From assembly GCF_905220415.1 (NCBI RefSeq), contig NC_059550.1, forward strand, positions 4,466,501-4,530,500: a DNA stretch of 64,000 nucleotides. Reading direction: 5' to 3'. The notes beneath the pieces are model-generated. The model did not search any database. It was not told the DNA's origin and saw nothing but the letters and a program-made list of their open reading frames with translations. This DNA is from Colias croceus (taxonomy: Eukaryota > Arthropoda > Insecta > Lepidoptera > Pieridae). Of the stretch, positions 36,001 through 45,828 are shown in pieces. Each line of letters begins with the position of its first letter. The stretch's first letter is position 1. The position numbers and the translations under genes are program-made.

Positions 36001-39000
36001 AACAATTTATTTTATGTAAGATTGCTGTCACGAAGTATTTATAAAAAAGATACAATCAATCACGAGAACAATTTCCACTCACTCAAATGATAAATTCAGT
36101 TTTAACTCAAATTTTAAATGAATTCCTCAGGCTGGACGGCACCCGCGAGGACCTGGTGGACATGTTCATCGTGCACACCATCGAGGAGATCAGCGGCCTC
36201 ATGGACGCGCACGCTCGCTTCAAGGCCACGCTCGGAGAGGCAGATAAGGAATACCAGGTTCGATGACATTTCATCATCATAATTTTTTTTTTCTATGTTA
36301 ACTTCTTGTAAAAAAATTGGCCATAAATGAAAACGCTGGTCAAATGCCAGTTGGCATTTAACATCAATCTTATTTGGTTTTAGGTAGGGTTGTTGAGGAT
36401 TCCTCTTCCGCTTCCTCATAATGCGGAAGTTCCGCAATATTTTGGGTTCCTCAATCGTTACCGCATCCTCAAAAATAAAAATAAAAAATTCCTCTTCCGC
36501 TATCGCTTCCTCAAAATTTTGAGGAAATTTATGAGGATGCCGTATCTATGGCAACGCACTCGCTACGCGCAGCGCTATGCCAGGCCGATTCGATCGGGTG
36601 GCGAATTTACAAAGCCTATACCTATGTAGGTATACTTTTTGAGTCACAAGTCGGACTCTAATATATGAGCTTTTGTTTATGCATATAACTCGACAAAACC
36701 TAATCTATCTAAATAAAAAAGTGACTCGACTTGATTATAATTTCCTATCATTCTCATCCTCATCCGCTTCTTCTTCCGCTTCCTCATCCTCATCCTCTTC
36801 CTCAAAAAAATATCCTCATCCTCATCCGCATCCCCTAAATTTGCGTGTGAAAATTCCTTTTCCTCCTCCTCTTCCTCATAATCACTTCTTCAACAACCCA
36901 AGTTTTAGGATATGATCACAACGTTTGTAGTAACCGATTAAACAATTGCATCATCAGCAAATTAATTACATAAAATATTTTGCTTCTAGGCGATAGTCAA
37001 CCTTGTACACCAAGTGGAGTCCATCGTCAAGCAACACCAAATCCCTGGAGGACTTGAGAACCCCTACACTACATTAACCGCACACGTAAGTTAAAAGTTA
37101 TTTGATACTTCTTGATAAAATATTAATAATGAAGAATTATCAATATCCTATTTTTGTGGTTAAATATTACTTAGATCTTTAAGTATTAGCCAATTAAACT
37201 GACTTCTAAAAAATTAAAAATGTTAAAATGGTATAAGATCAATAGATTCCTTAAAATGAACCGCAATTTTTCGTTTAGTTCGTATTATTTATCAATGTTA
37301 CACATTTAGCAGCTCAACCACGTATGGTCTCAATTTTAATGCACAGCAAGCTATTAAATACTTAATTAGCAATTACATATAAAAATCATGTGTATCATAT
37401 TATCTCAAGCTTAACAGCAAGAAGTTGAGCATGCTAATAACTAATCATATGTTATATAACCCAGGAGCTGAACCGTAAGTGGTCAGACGTGTAATAGCAA
37501 GCTCAAACTGAATAGCAAGCACTTGAATATGCTATTAAATAACTAATATAACGCAGGAGCTGAACCGCAAGTGGTCCGACGTGCGGCAACTAGTGCCGCA
37601 GCGCGACGGCACGCTGGCGGCCGAGCTCCGCAAGCAGCAGAACAACGAGACGCTGCGCCGCCAGTTCGCGGAGAAGGCCAACGCAGTCGGGCCCTGGATC
37701 GAGCGGCAGATGGACGCTGTCACCGCTATTGGCATGGGCCTCCAGGTATACATACAGCACACAATATCACATAAATGAGTATTGTACACTTATGTGCACC
37801 AAATCAACTATACATGAGACTATATATCTCACTATACATGAGACTATAATATATTCAGCCCCCGGAATCACAGACACAATAGAAAATCTATTGTGTCTAT
37901 TCCCGATCGAGCTGCTCGGTGGTCAATGGGTTAATATACACACGCACAATTTTAAACAATCTATATACAAAGCTCTATCTATATTATCTAAACTAAAACA
38001 AAACTTCGCAGGGCTCACTGGAAGACCAATTACACCGGCTGAAGGAGTACGAAGCCGGCGTGTACGCGTACAAGCCGCACATCGAAGAGTTGGAACGCAT
38101 CCACCAAGCTGTACAAGAGGGCATGATCTTCGAGAACAGGTTTGTTAATATTTTTGGAACTACCCTCATATTGTTATTTGAAAAAGATGGGAGATTTTGT
38201 CATATTTATAATTTAAAAACAAAAGTTGGTTTATCAATAGCTTTCCCCCACCATAATCTGTACATTGAAAAGGGGAAAATGAGCAACTTTTTACTTCTAT
38301 CATTAACCAAGTTCACTATAGAATTCCATTGTTTTATTAATGTATGAGATAATACGCATATTGATAACAAATGCTTGAATGCAAATTATAATACAGGCTA
38401 CAATCTTGTAATAAACATAAAATCAAGCAACCCAAATTTTCCAATAATTATACATTTTATAACATATACCCGTGTACTAAATACAAAATTCGTTCAGGTA
38501 CTCCCAATACACGATGGAGACGCTCCGCGTGGGCTGGGAGCAGCTCCTCACGTCCATCAACCGCACCATCAACGAGGTGGAGAACCAGATCCTCACGCGC
38601 GACTCCAAGGGCATCACGCAGGAACAGCTCACCGAGTTCCGCGCATCATTCAACCACTTCGACAAGAACCGTACAGGTGAATAAAATACTACGATGTGAG
38701 AAATATCGTTTTAAAGCGTCTGATAAAATAGTTAACGTCTGATCAATTTTCTTTTGAAGCGATTGACTGTTAAATTGAAATGTATAGCAAATATTTTTGG
38801 TTTCTGAAGATAGTTTAAAAAGAAAATGTTGAAAATAAGAACGATGTTGTTTTAGAACGTATAATTAAATATTAATTAACGTCTGATATATATCTAACTA
38901 TCGTTATAGGTATTGTTTTAAAGCGTCTGATAAAATCTTAGATAAAATAGTTATCGTCTGGTAAACGTCTGATAAATAAATAAATCTTTATTTTTCTATA

Positions 39001-40725
39001 ATTTTTAAACACCATTTTTTTCTTATATTGCAAGTTGTTTCGATCATTTTTGTTTTTCTATGGATAACTAGTTCAATGTTTAATTTTTCATTTTTTAGGA
39101 CGATTGGCACCTGAGGAATTGAAATCATGCCTGGTGTCTCTCGGCTACAGTATTGGCAAGGATAGACAGGGTGAACTCGACTTCCAACGCATTCTCGCTG
39201 TCGTTGATCCCAACAACACTGGTAAGTTATAGTTTCAAAGTTCATAAAATTTAATAAATACACTGACATTTTTATTTTCACGCAATATAAGTAACAGTGA
39301 GAATCTGAAAGGAAATCAGTTATTTCCTTTAATAATAAATATGAAATAGTTAACAAATATATAATTTTCTTAGGCTACGTATCGTTCGATGCGTTCTTGG
39401 ACTTCATGACGAGGGAATCCACCGACACTGACACAGCTGAACAGGTCATCGACAGCTTTAGGATCTTAGCTGGTGACAAGGTAACGAAAATTTTATGTGT
39501 ACATATTAAATTATTTAATATCATTCAAATTCAGTTTCAGACTTGAAGGACCTATAATAACTTAGACATAAAACCAATAGAATTATTTTTATATGAATTT
39601 CAAAAACATAAAATTCCTAGTTTTGTGACAATGGCTTTATCTTAGTTACAGATACTATATTATTATTATTATGTCTCTCTCCATAATACACGGGTATCGC
39701 CGTAAGGATGATACCCGGTCCTTTGGAAGGCTTACGTGGGGACACAGGTCCAACACGCAGAGGCCCTTTAGAGAATTTAATGTGTTGTGGGACACCAGCC
39801 GCAGCCTGCCCATGGCTGCACTATAGAGATACAGCCCTGGGCAGTCCGCGGCCAATGTAGGACTATTGCAGAAAAATGGAAATGAATAAAACTGGGTTAT
39901 GGAAGGGGGTGTTAGATGGACTGGTATATTGGGTCTATGGGGGCTATGGACGTCTGCCTTTTCAATATTAAAAATTGAAAATTATGGCAGACGGTGACTC
40001 GCCAGTTCGGTCGATGGGCTCCCAAAAAGGTTACCGATAATGGCAACAAGGGGGCAACATCAGCTGAACGGCTGGGGGTGTAGAGAGGTGCGGCACCGGT
40101 TTCACCATCGCGAGCCCGCGGGCCCGGAGCGGGTTTCCCCGCTATTACGCCATTAGACACTTCCACCCCCGAGCATATAGCTCTAGCGGCTCCACTCTGG
40201 ACGGCCAACAAAGGCAAGCCAGAGGTGGGGGATCCTGAACCTCGTCATTGTTCACTCCGAACTGCCACCGGGACAGCCCAGAGGTGAGGACAGGGACCTC
40301 CCCCGGGAGCGCTCGGTTCCCGCGGGGTCGCTACTCCCCAACACCTCGCCACAAGGTGCCCTGCGGGGTGACTGACTGCACGGTTGGGATATCTATTGTA
40401 GATATGCCAACCGGGGGCGATGGGGTCGTCACATCCCTACGCCTTGTTATTATTATTATTATTCTGTCTTTGAAAATATTATTCTGTCTTTGAAAATTCA
40501 CATATTATTTTGCTTACAGCCCCAATCAAACAACCATATATGTAATATTTTTTTTTTACTCCGTAGCCGTTCATAACCGCGGAGGAGCTCCGCCGCGAGC
40601 TGCCGCCCGACCAGGCGGAGTACTGCGTGTCGCGCATGCCGCCGTACCGCGCGCCCGGCGCCCCGCCCGGCGCGCTCGACTACATGGCCTTCTCCACCGC
40701 GCTCTACGGCGAGACCGACCTCTAG
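9099..40725 (+). CDS. Actn: Alpha-actinin, complete, with one mutually exclusive exon pair
   Basis: Actin-crosslinking protein of Z-discs and stress fibres, 897 residues. Exons: 9099-9218, 29201-29405, 29899-30029, 30114-30348, 30870-30955 (or 31855-31940), 32560-32652, 32966-33069, 33563-33689, 33832-33979, 34234-34384, 35375-35560, 36131-36257, 36990-37085, 37557-37745, 38012-38139, 38498-38676, 39099-39221, 39374-39480 and 40567-40725; all junctions keep frame and total 2694 nt with stop. The start MMMDNG...EYGDGYMEQEEEWE matches the fly protein, which fixes the ATG at 9099. Two CH domains fill about residues 40-260 (FTAWCNSHLRKAG; LLLWCQRKTAPY), then four spectrin-type repeats to about 745, then EF-hands. 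The first loop (DKNRTGRLAPEE, about 763-774) keeps calcium-binding positions; the second (DPNNTGYVSFDA) ends in Ala, not Glu, so probably does not bind calcium. The C-terminus is GETDL. The neighbour GLRX5 is convergent. Confidence 0.97.
9780..9990. promoter_or_regulatory. GC-rich island in Actn intron 1, candidate promoter/enhancer
   Basis: This block stands out from AT-rich surroundings. It contains GCGGCCG, GGGCGGGAGCGGGCC, GGCGCCGCTG and the CREB/ATF-like TTACGTCA near 9965. It begins about 560 bp after exon 1. It could be an alternative promoter or enhancer. No start codon with a recognisable actinin frame was found in it. Confidence 0.25.
10262..10297. repeat. Perfect inverted repeat, 17-bp arms
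   Basis: TAAGTTTTCCAATATGA and its exact complement face each other across two bases. It would form a tight cruciform or RNA hairpin. It is too short for a microRNA precursor. Confidence 0.8.
20741..20953. mobile_element. Possible MITE with TAGCACAGA ends
   Basis: The left end reads TAGCACAGAATATATAATAG and the right end TATTATTATTAGTCTGTGCT, which are inverted relatives of each other. The same motif (CACAGAATACATAATAGTA) borders the remnant at 2289-4283. Boundaries are approximate. Confidence 0.35.
30704..30850 (+). repeat. Intronic repeat cluster just upstream of Actn alternative exon A
   Basis: ACTTCTAAGAACTTAAATCC (30714) recurs as ACTTCTAAGAAGTTAAATCC (30805), each followed after a gap by TCCAGATAAA. 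A weaker third element, AATTGGAACTCTAAGAA, lies between. The cluster ends about 20 nt before the acceptor of the exon at 30870. Confidence 0.65.
30870..30955 (+). CDS. Actn: Actn alternative exon A
   Basis: 86 nt from acceptor ACATTGCAG to donor GTACAA. It encodes (D)DLINTPKPDERAIMTYVSC then YYHAFQGAQQ, the last helices of the second CH domain (residues 231-259). It has the same length and phases as exon B at 31855-31940, and using both would shift the frame (172 nt), so the pair is mutually exclusive. In flies, alpha-actinin muscle and non-muscle isoforms arise by alternative splicing. Cys in VSC and Ala in YHAF differ from exon B. Confidence 0.93.
31561..31638. repeat. Perfect 30-bp inverted repeat between the alternative exons
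   Basis: Left arm 31561-31590 and right arm 31609-31638 are exact complements around an 18-nt loop (TTGGAGCTCATTGGAGCG). In the pre-mRNA this would be a strong hairpin 600 nt after exon A and 216 nt before exon B. Confidence 0.9.
31703..31762 (+). repeat. AACCGACTTC-family repeat, truncated copy 2
   Basis: It begins AACCGACTTCAAAAAAAAAG, continues with GGAGGTTATCAATTCGGCCG and stops in a T run, like the first part of 5271-5500. Confidence 0.6.
31855..31940 (+). CDS. Actn: Actn alternative exon B
   Basis: 86 nt between acceptor CTTACTAG and donor GTTCGT. It encodes (D)DLQNTAMPDERAVMTYVSS then YYHCFSGAQK, a variant of exon A. It joins in frame to 30348 upstream and 32560 downstream. It sits 900 bp after exon A, with a perfect 30-bp inverted repeat (31561-31638) and a truncated dispersed repeat (31703-31762) between them. 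Which tissue uses which exon cannot be told from the sequence. Confidence 0.93.
32745..32862 (+). repeat. Dispersed repeat with AAGAAGTTTCACTTCTG, copy 1
   Basis: Shares GGTGCGTTGAGAG near its start and the stretch TTTGAATCTTGCCAAAGAAG / TTTCACTTCTGAAATGTGTG with 48372-48487 in the synthetase gene. No coding capacity. It lies in the actinin intron after exon 6. Confidence 0.55.
33113..33403 (-). mobile_element. Helitron-like copy interrupted by a MITE
   Basis: It starts CTAGCTGTGTCCCGCGG and ends in TTTATAATATTA, the reverse of the Helitron-like 5' end. Its body is broken at 33228-33329 by the TTAA-flanked MITE, after which the Helitron sequence resumes with AAATCGGACCAGTAG. Confidence 0.6.
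33228..33329 (-). mobile_element. Short TTAA-flanked MITE, copy 2, nested
   Basis: TTAA is present at both ends (33228-33231 and 33326-33329). The ends are CCCATTGAGCCCCGAG and CCGGGGGCTGAGTTA. Inside, GACACAATAG and CTATTGTGTC form a perfect hairpin and GGCCCGATCGGGCC is a palindrome. The duplicated TTAA indicates a piggyBac-type insertion into the older Helitron. Confidence 0.7.
34827..34978. mobile_element. Short retroposon-like insertion with 16-bp target duplication
   Basis: ATGAGGCCTCGTATAA is repeated exactly at 34811-34826 and 34979-34994. The 152-bp insert starts with an A run and contains CCCCATAGTGGGGTAAGGG, a hairpin-forming ACAGATGTATTACATATACATCTGT-like part, and CTGTGTCCTGCCAGACC. 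The long exact target duplication suggests retroposition of a SINE-like unit. Confidence 0.75.
35128..35360 (-). mobile_element. Helitron-like copy abutting Actn exon 11
   Basis: Reverse-oriented: CTAGGTTTCCGCCCGCGGCT at the left, TTTATAATATTAGTATGGA at the right, with A before and T after. It ends 14 nt before the exon starting at 35375, so the branch point of this intron must lie inside or at the edge of the element. Confidence 0.8.
35565..35890. repeat. CTACG/CTACA minisatellite in Actn intron 11
   Basis: Irregular tandem array built from the 5-mer CTACR, for example ACTACGCTACGCTACACAAA repeated many times. It begins immediately after the donor of exon 11 (35561). Confidence 0.85.
36385..36901. 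mobile_element. hAT-like MITE, 517 bp, with 8-bp target duplication
   Basis: GTTTTAGG lies at both sides (36377-36384 and 36902-36909). The termini TAGGGTTGTTGAGGA and TTCTTCAACAACCCAA are inverted repeats. The inside is rich in CCTCATCCTCATCC and CTTCCGC repeats, with no transposase. An 8-bp duplication with short GGGTTG-type ends fits hAT. Confidence 0.85.
37414..37491 (+). pseudogene. Tandem copy of the 5' edge of Actn exon 14 (decoy exon)
   Basis: The last 45 nt of the intron and first 27 nt of exon 14 (up to 37583) are repeated here 92 bp upstream. The copy keeps an acceptor (CCCAG ending 37464) and reads GAGCTGAACC; one change then turns CGCAAGT into the perfect donor GTAAGT at 37475. 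If its acceptor were used with read-through, the frame would stop at TAA after nine codons. Confidence 0.8.
37854..37934 (+). mobile_element. Short TTAA-flanked MITE, copy 3
   Basis: CAGCCCCCGGAATCACAG, the intact hairpin GACACAATAG/CTATTGTGTC, then TCAATGGGTTAA. Same family as 1385-1469 and 33228-33329. Confidence 0.65.
39656..40497. mobile_element. GC-rich insertion with TTA-type tail, probable retroposon fragment
   Basis: About 780 bp of GC-rich sequence in the last actinin intron, bordered by ATT/TTA trinucleotide runs at both ends (39656-39671 and about 40446-40462). A 20-bp tandem duplication (TATTATTCTGTCTTTGAAAA) follows. No long open frame or reverse-transcriptase motif is visible. 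A trinucleotide tail occurs in some non-LTR retroposons, so this is a guess at class. Confidence 0.5.
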
Positions 40726-41285
40726 GTTACACACCACTACTGTAGACTTCATTACATAATAGACCAGAAAAAACATGTGGTTACAGAACACTTAAGCCAG
40801 TCCAGCCGCTAAGTTACAGAACACTTAAGCCAGTCCGGCTGCTAGATTACACACCACTACTGTATAGAATGCATTACCTAATAGACCAGACCAAACACGT
40901 GGTTACAGAACACTTAAGCCAGTCCGGCCGCTAGGTCACACCACTACTGTATAGAATGCATTACCTAATAGACCAGACCAAACACGTGCTTCAACAACAC
41001 TTGAGTCAGACCAGCCGCTAGGTTACACACCACTACTGTAGACTACATTACATAATAAGCCAGACCAAACATGTGGTTACAGAACACTTAAGCCAGTGCG
41101 GCCGCTAGGTAACACACCACTACTGTAGACTACATTACATAATAGACCAGACCAAACACGTGGTTACAGAACACTTAAGCTAGTCCGGCCGCTAGATTAC
41201 ATCCCACTACTGTATAGACCACATTACCTAATAAACCAGACTAAACACGTAGTTGCACTTAAGCCAGACCGGCCGCTAGGTTTCT
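40722..41285 (+). repeat. Tandem array in the Actn 3' UTR
   Basis: Units opening CTAGGTTACACACCACTACT begin at 40722, 40842, 40931, 41018, 41105 and 41192, with a degenerate one at 41276. Spacing is 120, then 89, 87, 87, 87 and 84. Each contains CCAGACCAAACACGTGGTTA and ends CAGTCCGGCCGCTAG. The first CTAG contains the actinin stop codon itself. The first unit is longer because of an internal partial repeat. Confidence 0.9.
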
Positions 41286-42233
41286 TCGATTCACTTCTAC
41301 TGTATGTCTCTACCTGATAATTAAAAGATAGACCTACATAGTTTATACAAAACTATAGATAAAGAAAATTGGCAAACAACCAAACTTGTCTAGCTAATGA
41401 GTTGCCAAAGTATTTTGTTTACTGCTATTAGTTATTTATGATTAAGAGCATCGTGGTACATATCATTTTACACCTTTTTTTGAATCAGTCATGTATTATT
41501 TCCAGATCTATCTTCGCCATAAAGTCAAGAACAGGTGACAAAGGGTAGAGACCTTTCGAAGAACATAAGATCTGCACTCCACCAACAGAAGCAAAATTTT
41601 ACTAACACGGTGGATTAATTAGTCATGGAAAATTGCGAAAAATTATATCACTTTCGTTGATCATATCACGCCGCCCTAAGCATGGTCAACATAAGAGAAC
41701 GATTTTTGCAATAAGTTGTTTTAACAGTTTAAGTATGTGCAATGTCAAACCAAAAATGTCATTAACTTTGAGAAATTTTACTCCCTAAAATATGGACTTT
41801 TGGCTCAAATCCGGAGAAACTTTGTATGTTTACAATTCTATTTATATTAGATTTAGGTATTTTAACTTTTGTATGAGACCATCAGAGAAGTCACAAAACA
41901 TTTATTTGTAAGTTAAATGGTGCTAATATTAGGCTCACTAATGTGTGACACCAAATTAAGACTCATTCATATTGTGAGAATGTTTTGTTATATTTTATTT
42001 TTAAGCAAGCATTATTTATACAAATCAAATTTTATTACTGCCATTAGTAATTTAACTTGAATGGTAGGAAATACATAACATGTAAGCAAGATATTCAACA
42101 GTGTTGCAAGGAATAATCATACAAATTATTTATTTATTCAATAGATTGCCACACCTTGCCCGCATCTATTTATTATCATTTGAATATCATTTTATATAAT
42201 CGTTTGTGAGAGTATTTTTGGTTGAGTACTCTA

Positions 42234-42386
42234 AATAAATGATCTGCCATATTTTAGTCTTTTAATAATGACTGTGTTGTTAATTCAACCAATTATATTA
42301 TTATGAGGAAGAAGTGGGATGTAGGCTAAGAATGAATTATGTGCCCAAAAAGTATACTAACTCGAATGTACAGCTAAATTAATAAA
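42234..42386 (+). terminator. Candidate Actn poly(A) signals
   Basis: AATAAA at 42234-42239 and at 42381-42386. Either gives a 3' UTR of about 1.5-1.7 kb that includes the tandem array, ending before the convergent GLRX5 stop at 42756. Confidence 0.5.
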
Positions 42387-42755
42387 GAGCTCTTAAAACA
42401 AAAATTATTTTATTTATCAACAACCAAACCTATTATAATATTACAATCTATTACTAAGTTCAAAAGATAACGTACAGGTCTACACTATGTGCTCTCATAA
42501 ATAGGTTACATTGCATTTGTCTTTATAGATAATTTTAATTTTATTTATTTATTCTAAATTATTGCAATTTCATAAATATACTGATAATTCCAAGAGACCT
42601 GAAGCTTATATAATGCTATATCATATAAATAAAAGTAACTTTTTGTCTTAATTTAATTTGTGAAATTATTAACATTCTTCAGACTGAAAATCTGTTAATA
42701 TGTCTTGTACCAAGCATCAATTTCAGATCATAATTGATAAACATGTTTTCTGTAT

Positions 42756-43715
42756 CTATGCTCCTTCTTTCTTAGATTCTTCTGCTGTGAGTAACGCACT
42801 TTTGATCCCAACTTTTTTCAACTCTTCGACTAGTTCCCCAGATTGATGCATTTGCAACATAATATCGCATCCTCCAACAAATTCTCCATTTATAAATACT
42901 TGGGGAATTGTTGGCCAGTTAGAATAATCTTTAATACCTGTAAAAAATGATATCATTAAAACCTTCACTGAGGCGATTCAGGCGAGCTTCATGTCCAATC
43001 CTCGTACATAATAATTTATGTAATGCTGATTATTAAAAAATCCTTTAAAAATAGAGCCATAGCTTGACAATAGTCAAAGTATATCAAGATATTAAGAAAA
43101 TAATAAATTAAAAACCATTGATTCACAAAAGGGAAGTTATATTCATTTGCAATATTGTATTATCACTACATATATGTATTTGTCTATTTGATAAAATCTA
43201 GTAAATTTACTTGAAAATAAATGTAATTCAATTATTACTGTTGCTATTGTACAGCTTAGCCTGTGCATGTAAAAATATAACCTTGTACAATCAATGATAT
43301 GATTAAAATTCATGTTACTGAATTACATTTTGTACTTGTCTAATGGGACTGGTTCCCATTAATTATTTTAGTATTGCAAAAAATACTCTTAATCACTTAA
43401 ATATTTTAATATATTGCGCATATTATATAACATTAAATAATATATCTTCTACAACTAACCTTGCCTAAGATTTTCGTCAGATAAAACATCATGACTTTCA
43501 TAGGGAACAGCATGCATCCTCATAATTTGTACAACAGCATTACTAAATCCACATCTGGGAGCATCTGGAACTCCTTTCATAAATACCACAACTTTGTTGT
43601 TCTTTACTATTTTATCAATTTTCTCGTTCACAGCAGCATCCGCAAGAAGCCGACTTGTTATTTTAAAAGTATTATTATAAATTGGGTAAATGCTTCTCCT
43701 TAATATGGAATTCAT
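42756..43715 (-). CDS. GLRX5: Monothiol glutaredoxin 5, mitochondrial
   Basis: Two exons, 43460-43715 and 42756-42937, join within a Gly codon and give 145 residues. The CGFS active-site motif (residues 55-58, in DAPRCGFSNA) defines single-thiol glutaredoxins, which bind a [2Fe-2S] cluster with glutathione and hand it on in mitochondrial Fe-S assembly. The glutathione-site pieces FMKG, WPTIPQVFINGEFVGG and CDI are present. The N-terminus MNSILRRSIYPIYNNTFK is basic, hydroxylated and free of acids, as expected for a mitochondrial presequence. I chose the ATG at 43715 because no ATG precedes it in frame (the frame runs back to a GTG). Its 5' end faces PPP4R2 across 688 bp. Confidence 0.95.
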
Positions 43716-44403
43716 AATGAATATTTTTGTAAATATACAGGACACTGAAAAGTGATAAAAGTTACACTTGATTATGAAAAAGTTAAATGTTTTATGTTAA
43801 TAATAGGTAATTATTTCACAATTCACAAACTAAGTTTACCTCGAATTTACTGTCAAGTGTCAATATTACTTGCTCTGTGGTGTCAATAAAATTGTCATTA
43901 TGTCATAATCTGAGGGACAAAAGTGACCGGATCATAAGAAGAAAGAATACAGAAGAATCAAAAATCGAAAAAAGAAGAAATTAATGTAATGCGGGGTAAT
44001 GTAATCTAATGTAATGTACCTGAGCATCTATCTAGATAAATTTTTAAAAATGATTTAAAAACATTTTAAAATAATTGGGTTATAAGGTGGTTATAAGCAT
44101 TCTTTCACTAAATCATATTATAGTTTTATATTTTTTAATCTGTATTATGTTTTATCTGTACATAAAGCTGTTGTGGTCGCCCTCCTGTTGCCTGTCGCTC
44201 TCGCTCAATATTTTGGTGATTTGCAGTGATTTGATTTGTAAATTGTCTGTGTAAATTGTTTCCCCACAGCAAAGCCCCACAGTATTACTTTACTCTATAA
44301 TCATCTATAATTGTTTCGCTTTACGATTGTGTGGACCGTTTACGTGACTGTTATCGTTTATCCTATAGTTAATTTAGAACAAAATAAAGAAAATTTACTA
44401 GTA
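43716..44403. promoter_or_regulatory. Divergent promoter region GLRX5 / PPP4R2
   Basis: Only 688 bp separate the two start codons, so the genes probably share a bidirectional promoter. No TATA box is obvious. GTAATGTAATCTAATGTAATG (a short repeated ATGTA motif) lies near 43984-44020. Confidence 0.5.
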
Positions 44404-45828
44404 ATGGAAAACGCAGAAGAAGTGTTTCAATTCTTAGAAGAATTCTCCAAACGTAAGCCAAAAATAATACCACAAGAATTGAATGAATATTTGGTGTATG
44501 TAGCTCGGACCGGAGACCCTGTATATCAATGGTCTCTAGTTAAAAGTTTATTCAAAGAAAAGTTACTAAATGTAATAACAGATTTTCATGAATCCACACC
44601 TAGTGTCGATATTCCGCCATGTCCTAACGTGGATCCATTCAACTATGATATAATGAAAAATAGTCTCATTGAACGTCTTGATTCATTCACATCAGCACCT
44701 TTTACGGTACAAAGGATTTGTGAACTACTTACGTGTCCGCGGAAGCAATACAAACGAGTCGATAAATTTATGAGAGCCATTGAAAAAAATATCTTAGTCG
44801 TAAGCACAAGAGAGCCTGGTCCACAGAGACATCAAGAACCAGAAAATGGCGAAGCAATGGAACCCATGGTAAATGGCTCTGACAACAATTCTGAATATAA
44901 TGTTGATGTTGAAATGGAAGACATATCTTGGAAAGAAAATGCTGAATCTAGACAGGAGTCAGAACCTCAGCCAAGTTCATCTGACGCTCATATTTCAGTT
45001 GACGATTTAGAAGCAAGATTGCAGGCTAAGCAAAATGAATCCAGCACACAAGATAAACATATAACTGAATATGAATCTGTTACTCCACCAGAACTCAACG
45101 TAGTTGAGAATAATGAGGAACCCTTACAGGAAGAGAAATCTGAAGAAATACATAGCCCTCCTTTAAGTAATGAAAAAGAAAACAATACTGTAATAGTAAC
45201 GGAGAAAAATCAAGAGCAAAAGATTGATGTAGAAATGAATGAAGCAACTATCCCTCCACGTCCATTAGTCATTCCAGATATCAAGGTAGATGATGCAGAA
45301 ATGACAGAACAAAAGTTACATGAACAAGCCCAGGCTGCAGATAATATTGAACCAATTAAAATTAGCAATGAAGTTGTAGAAGGAAATTCTATAATTGACG
45401 AAAAATCAACTGATGAAAGTAGCTCAGATGCTAGCACAAAGGATGAGAATGAACCTAAAAATATATCAGAAGCTTCCTCCTCTAGTGAAGAGAGCTCGTC
45501 CTCAAGTGATAACGTAGATGGAAACAGTAATTCTCCAAAATCTCAAACTGAAGTTACACCAGAGAAACAAGATTCACAAGATGATAAGGAAAATAAGGAC
45601 AGTGAAAATGCAACATCCGAAGTTATAGATACACCAGCCGTAACAATTCACTCTGAGAATTATTCTATAACAGATGTCAATTCAGAAATACCACAAGCAC
45701 CTGCTGATATTAAAAATAAAGAAGAACAAATTAAACCAGAAAGAAGTCCAGAAGACCTTAAGGAAGAAATTAAAAAGGATGAAAATGAAATTGACAATGA
45801 AACAAAGACCGAAACCCCAGCATCTTAG
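44404..45828 (+). CDS. PPP4R2: Protein phosphatase 4 regulatory subunit 2
   Basis: One exon, 474 residues. The first 150 or so residues are the conserved PPP4R2 domain: FLEEFSKRKPKIIPQELNEY, GDPVYQWSLVKSLF, PFTVQRICELLTCPRKQY and DKFMRAIEKNILVVS. The remaining 300 are very acidic and low in complexity, with Ser/Glu runs (SSSSEESSSSSD), as in other animals. The protein binds the PP4 catalytic subunit (with R3) and directs it to targets such as DNA-damage and centrosome proteins. The ATG at 44404 gives MENAEEVFQF, in line with the family start; the frame runs upstream without another ATG. The lack of introns is notable beside its intron-rich neighbours, but the frame is fully intact. Confidence 0.95.
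   Translation: MENAEEVFQFLEEFSKRKPKIIPQELNEYLVYVARTGDPVYQWSLVKSLFKEKLLNVITDFHESTPSVDIPPCPNVDPFNYDIMKNSLIERLDSFTSAPFTVQRICELLTCPRKQYKRVDKFMRAIEKNILVVSTREPGPQRHQEPENGEAMEPMVNGSDNNSEYNVDVEMEDISWKENAESRQESEPQPSSSDAHISVDDLEARLQAKQNESSTQDKHITEYESVTPPELNVVENNEEPLQEEKSEEIHSPPLSNEKENNTVIVTEKNQEQKIDVEMNEATIPPRPLVIPDIKVDDAEMTEQKLHEQAQAADNIEPIKISNEVVEGNSIIDEKSTDESSSDASTKDENEPKNISEASSSSEESSSSSDNVDGNSNSPKSQTEVTPEKQDSQDDKENKDSENATSEVIDTPAVTIHSENYSITDVNSEIPQAPADIKNKEEQIKPERSPEDLKEEIKKDENEIDNETKTETPAS

Noticed and set aside
36673..36915. Serine-rich open frame (SSSSASSSASSSSSS)
   Set aside because: It is the translation of the CCTCATCC repeats inside the hAT-like MITE, with no sign of being a gene.
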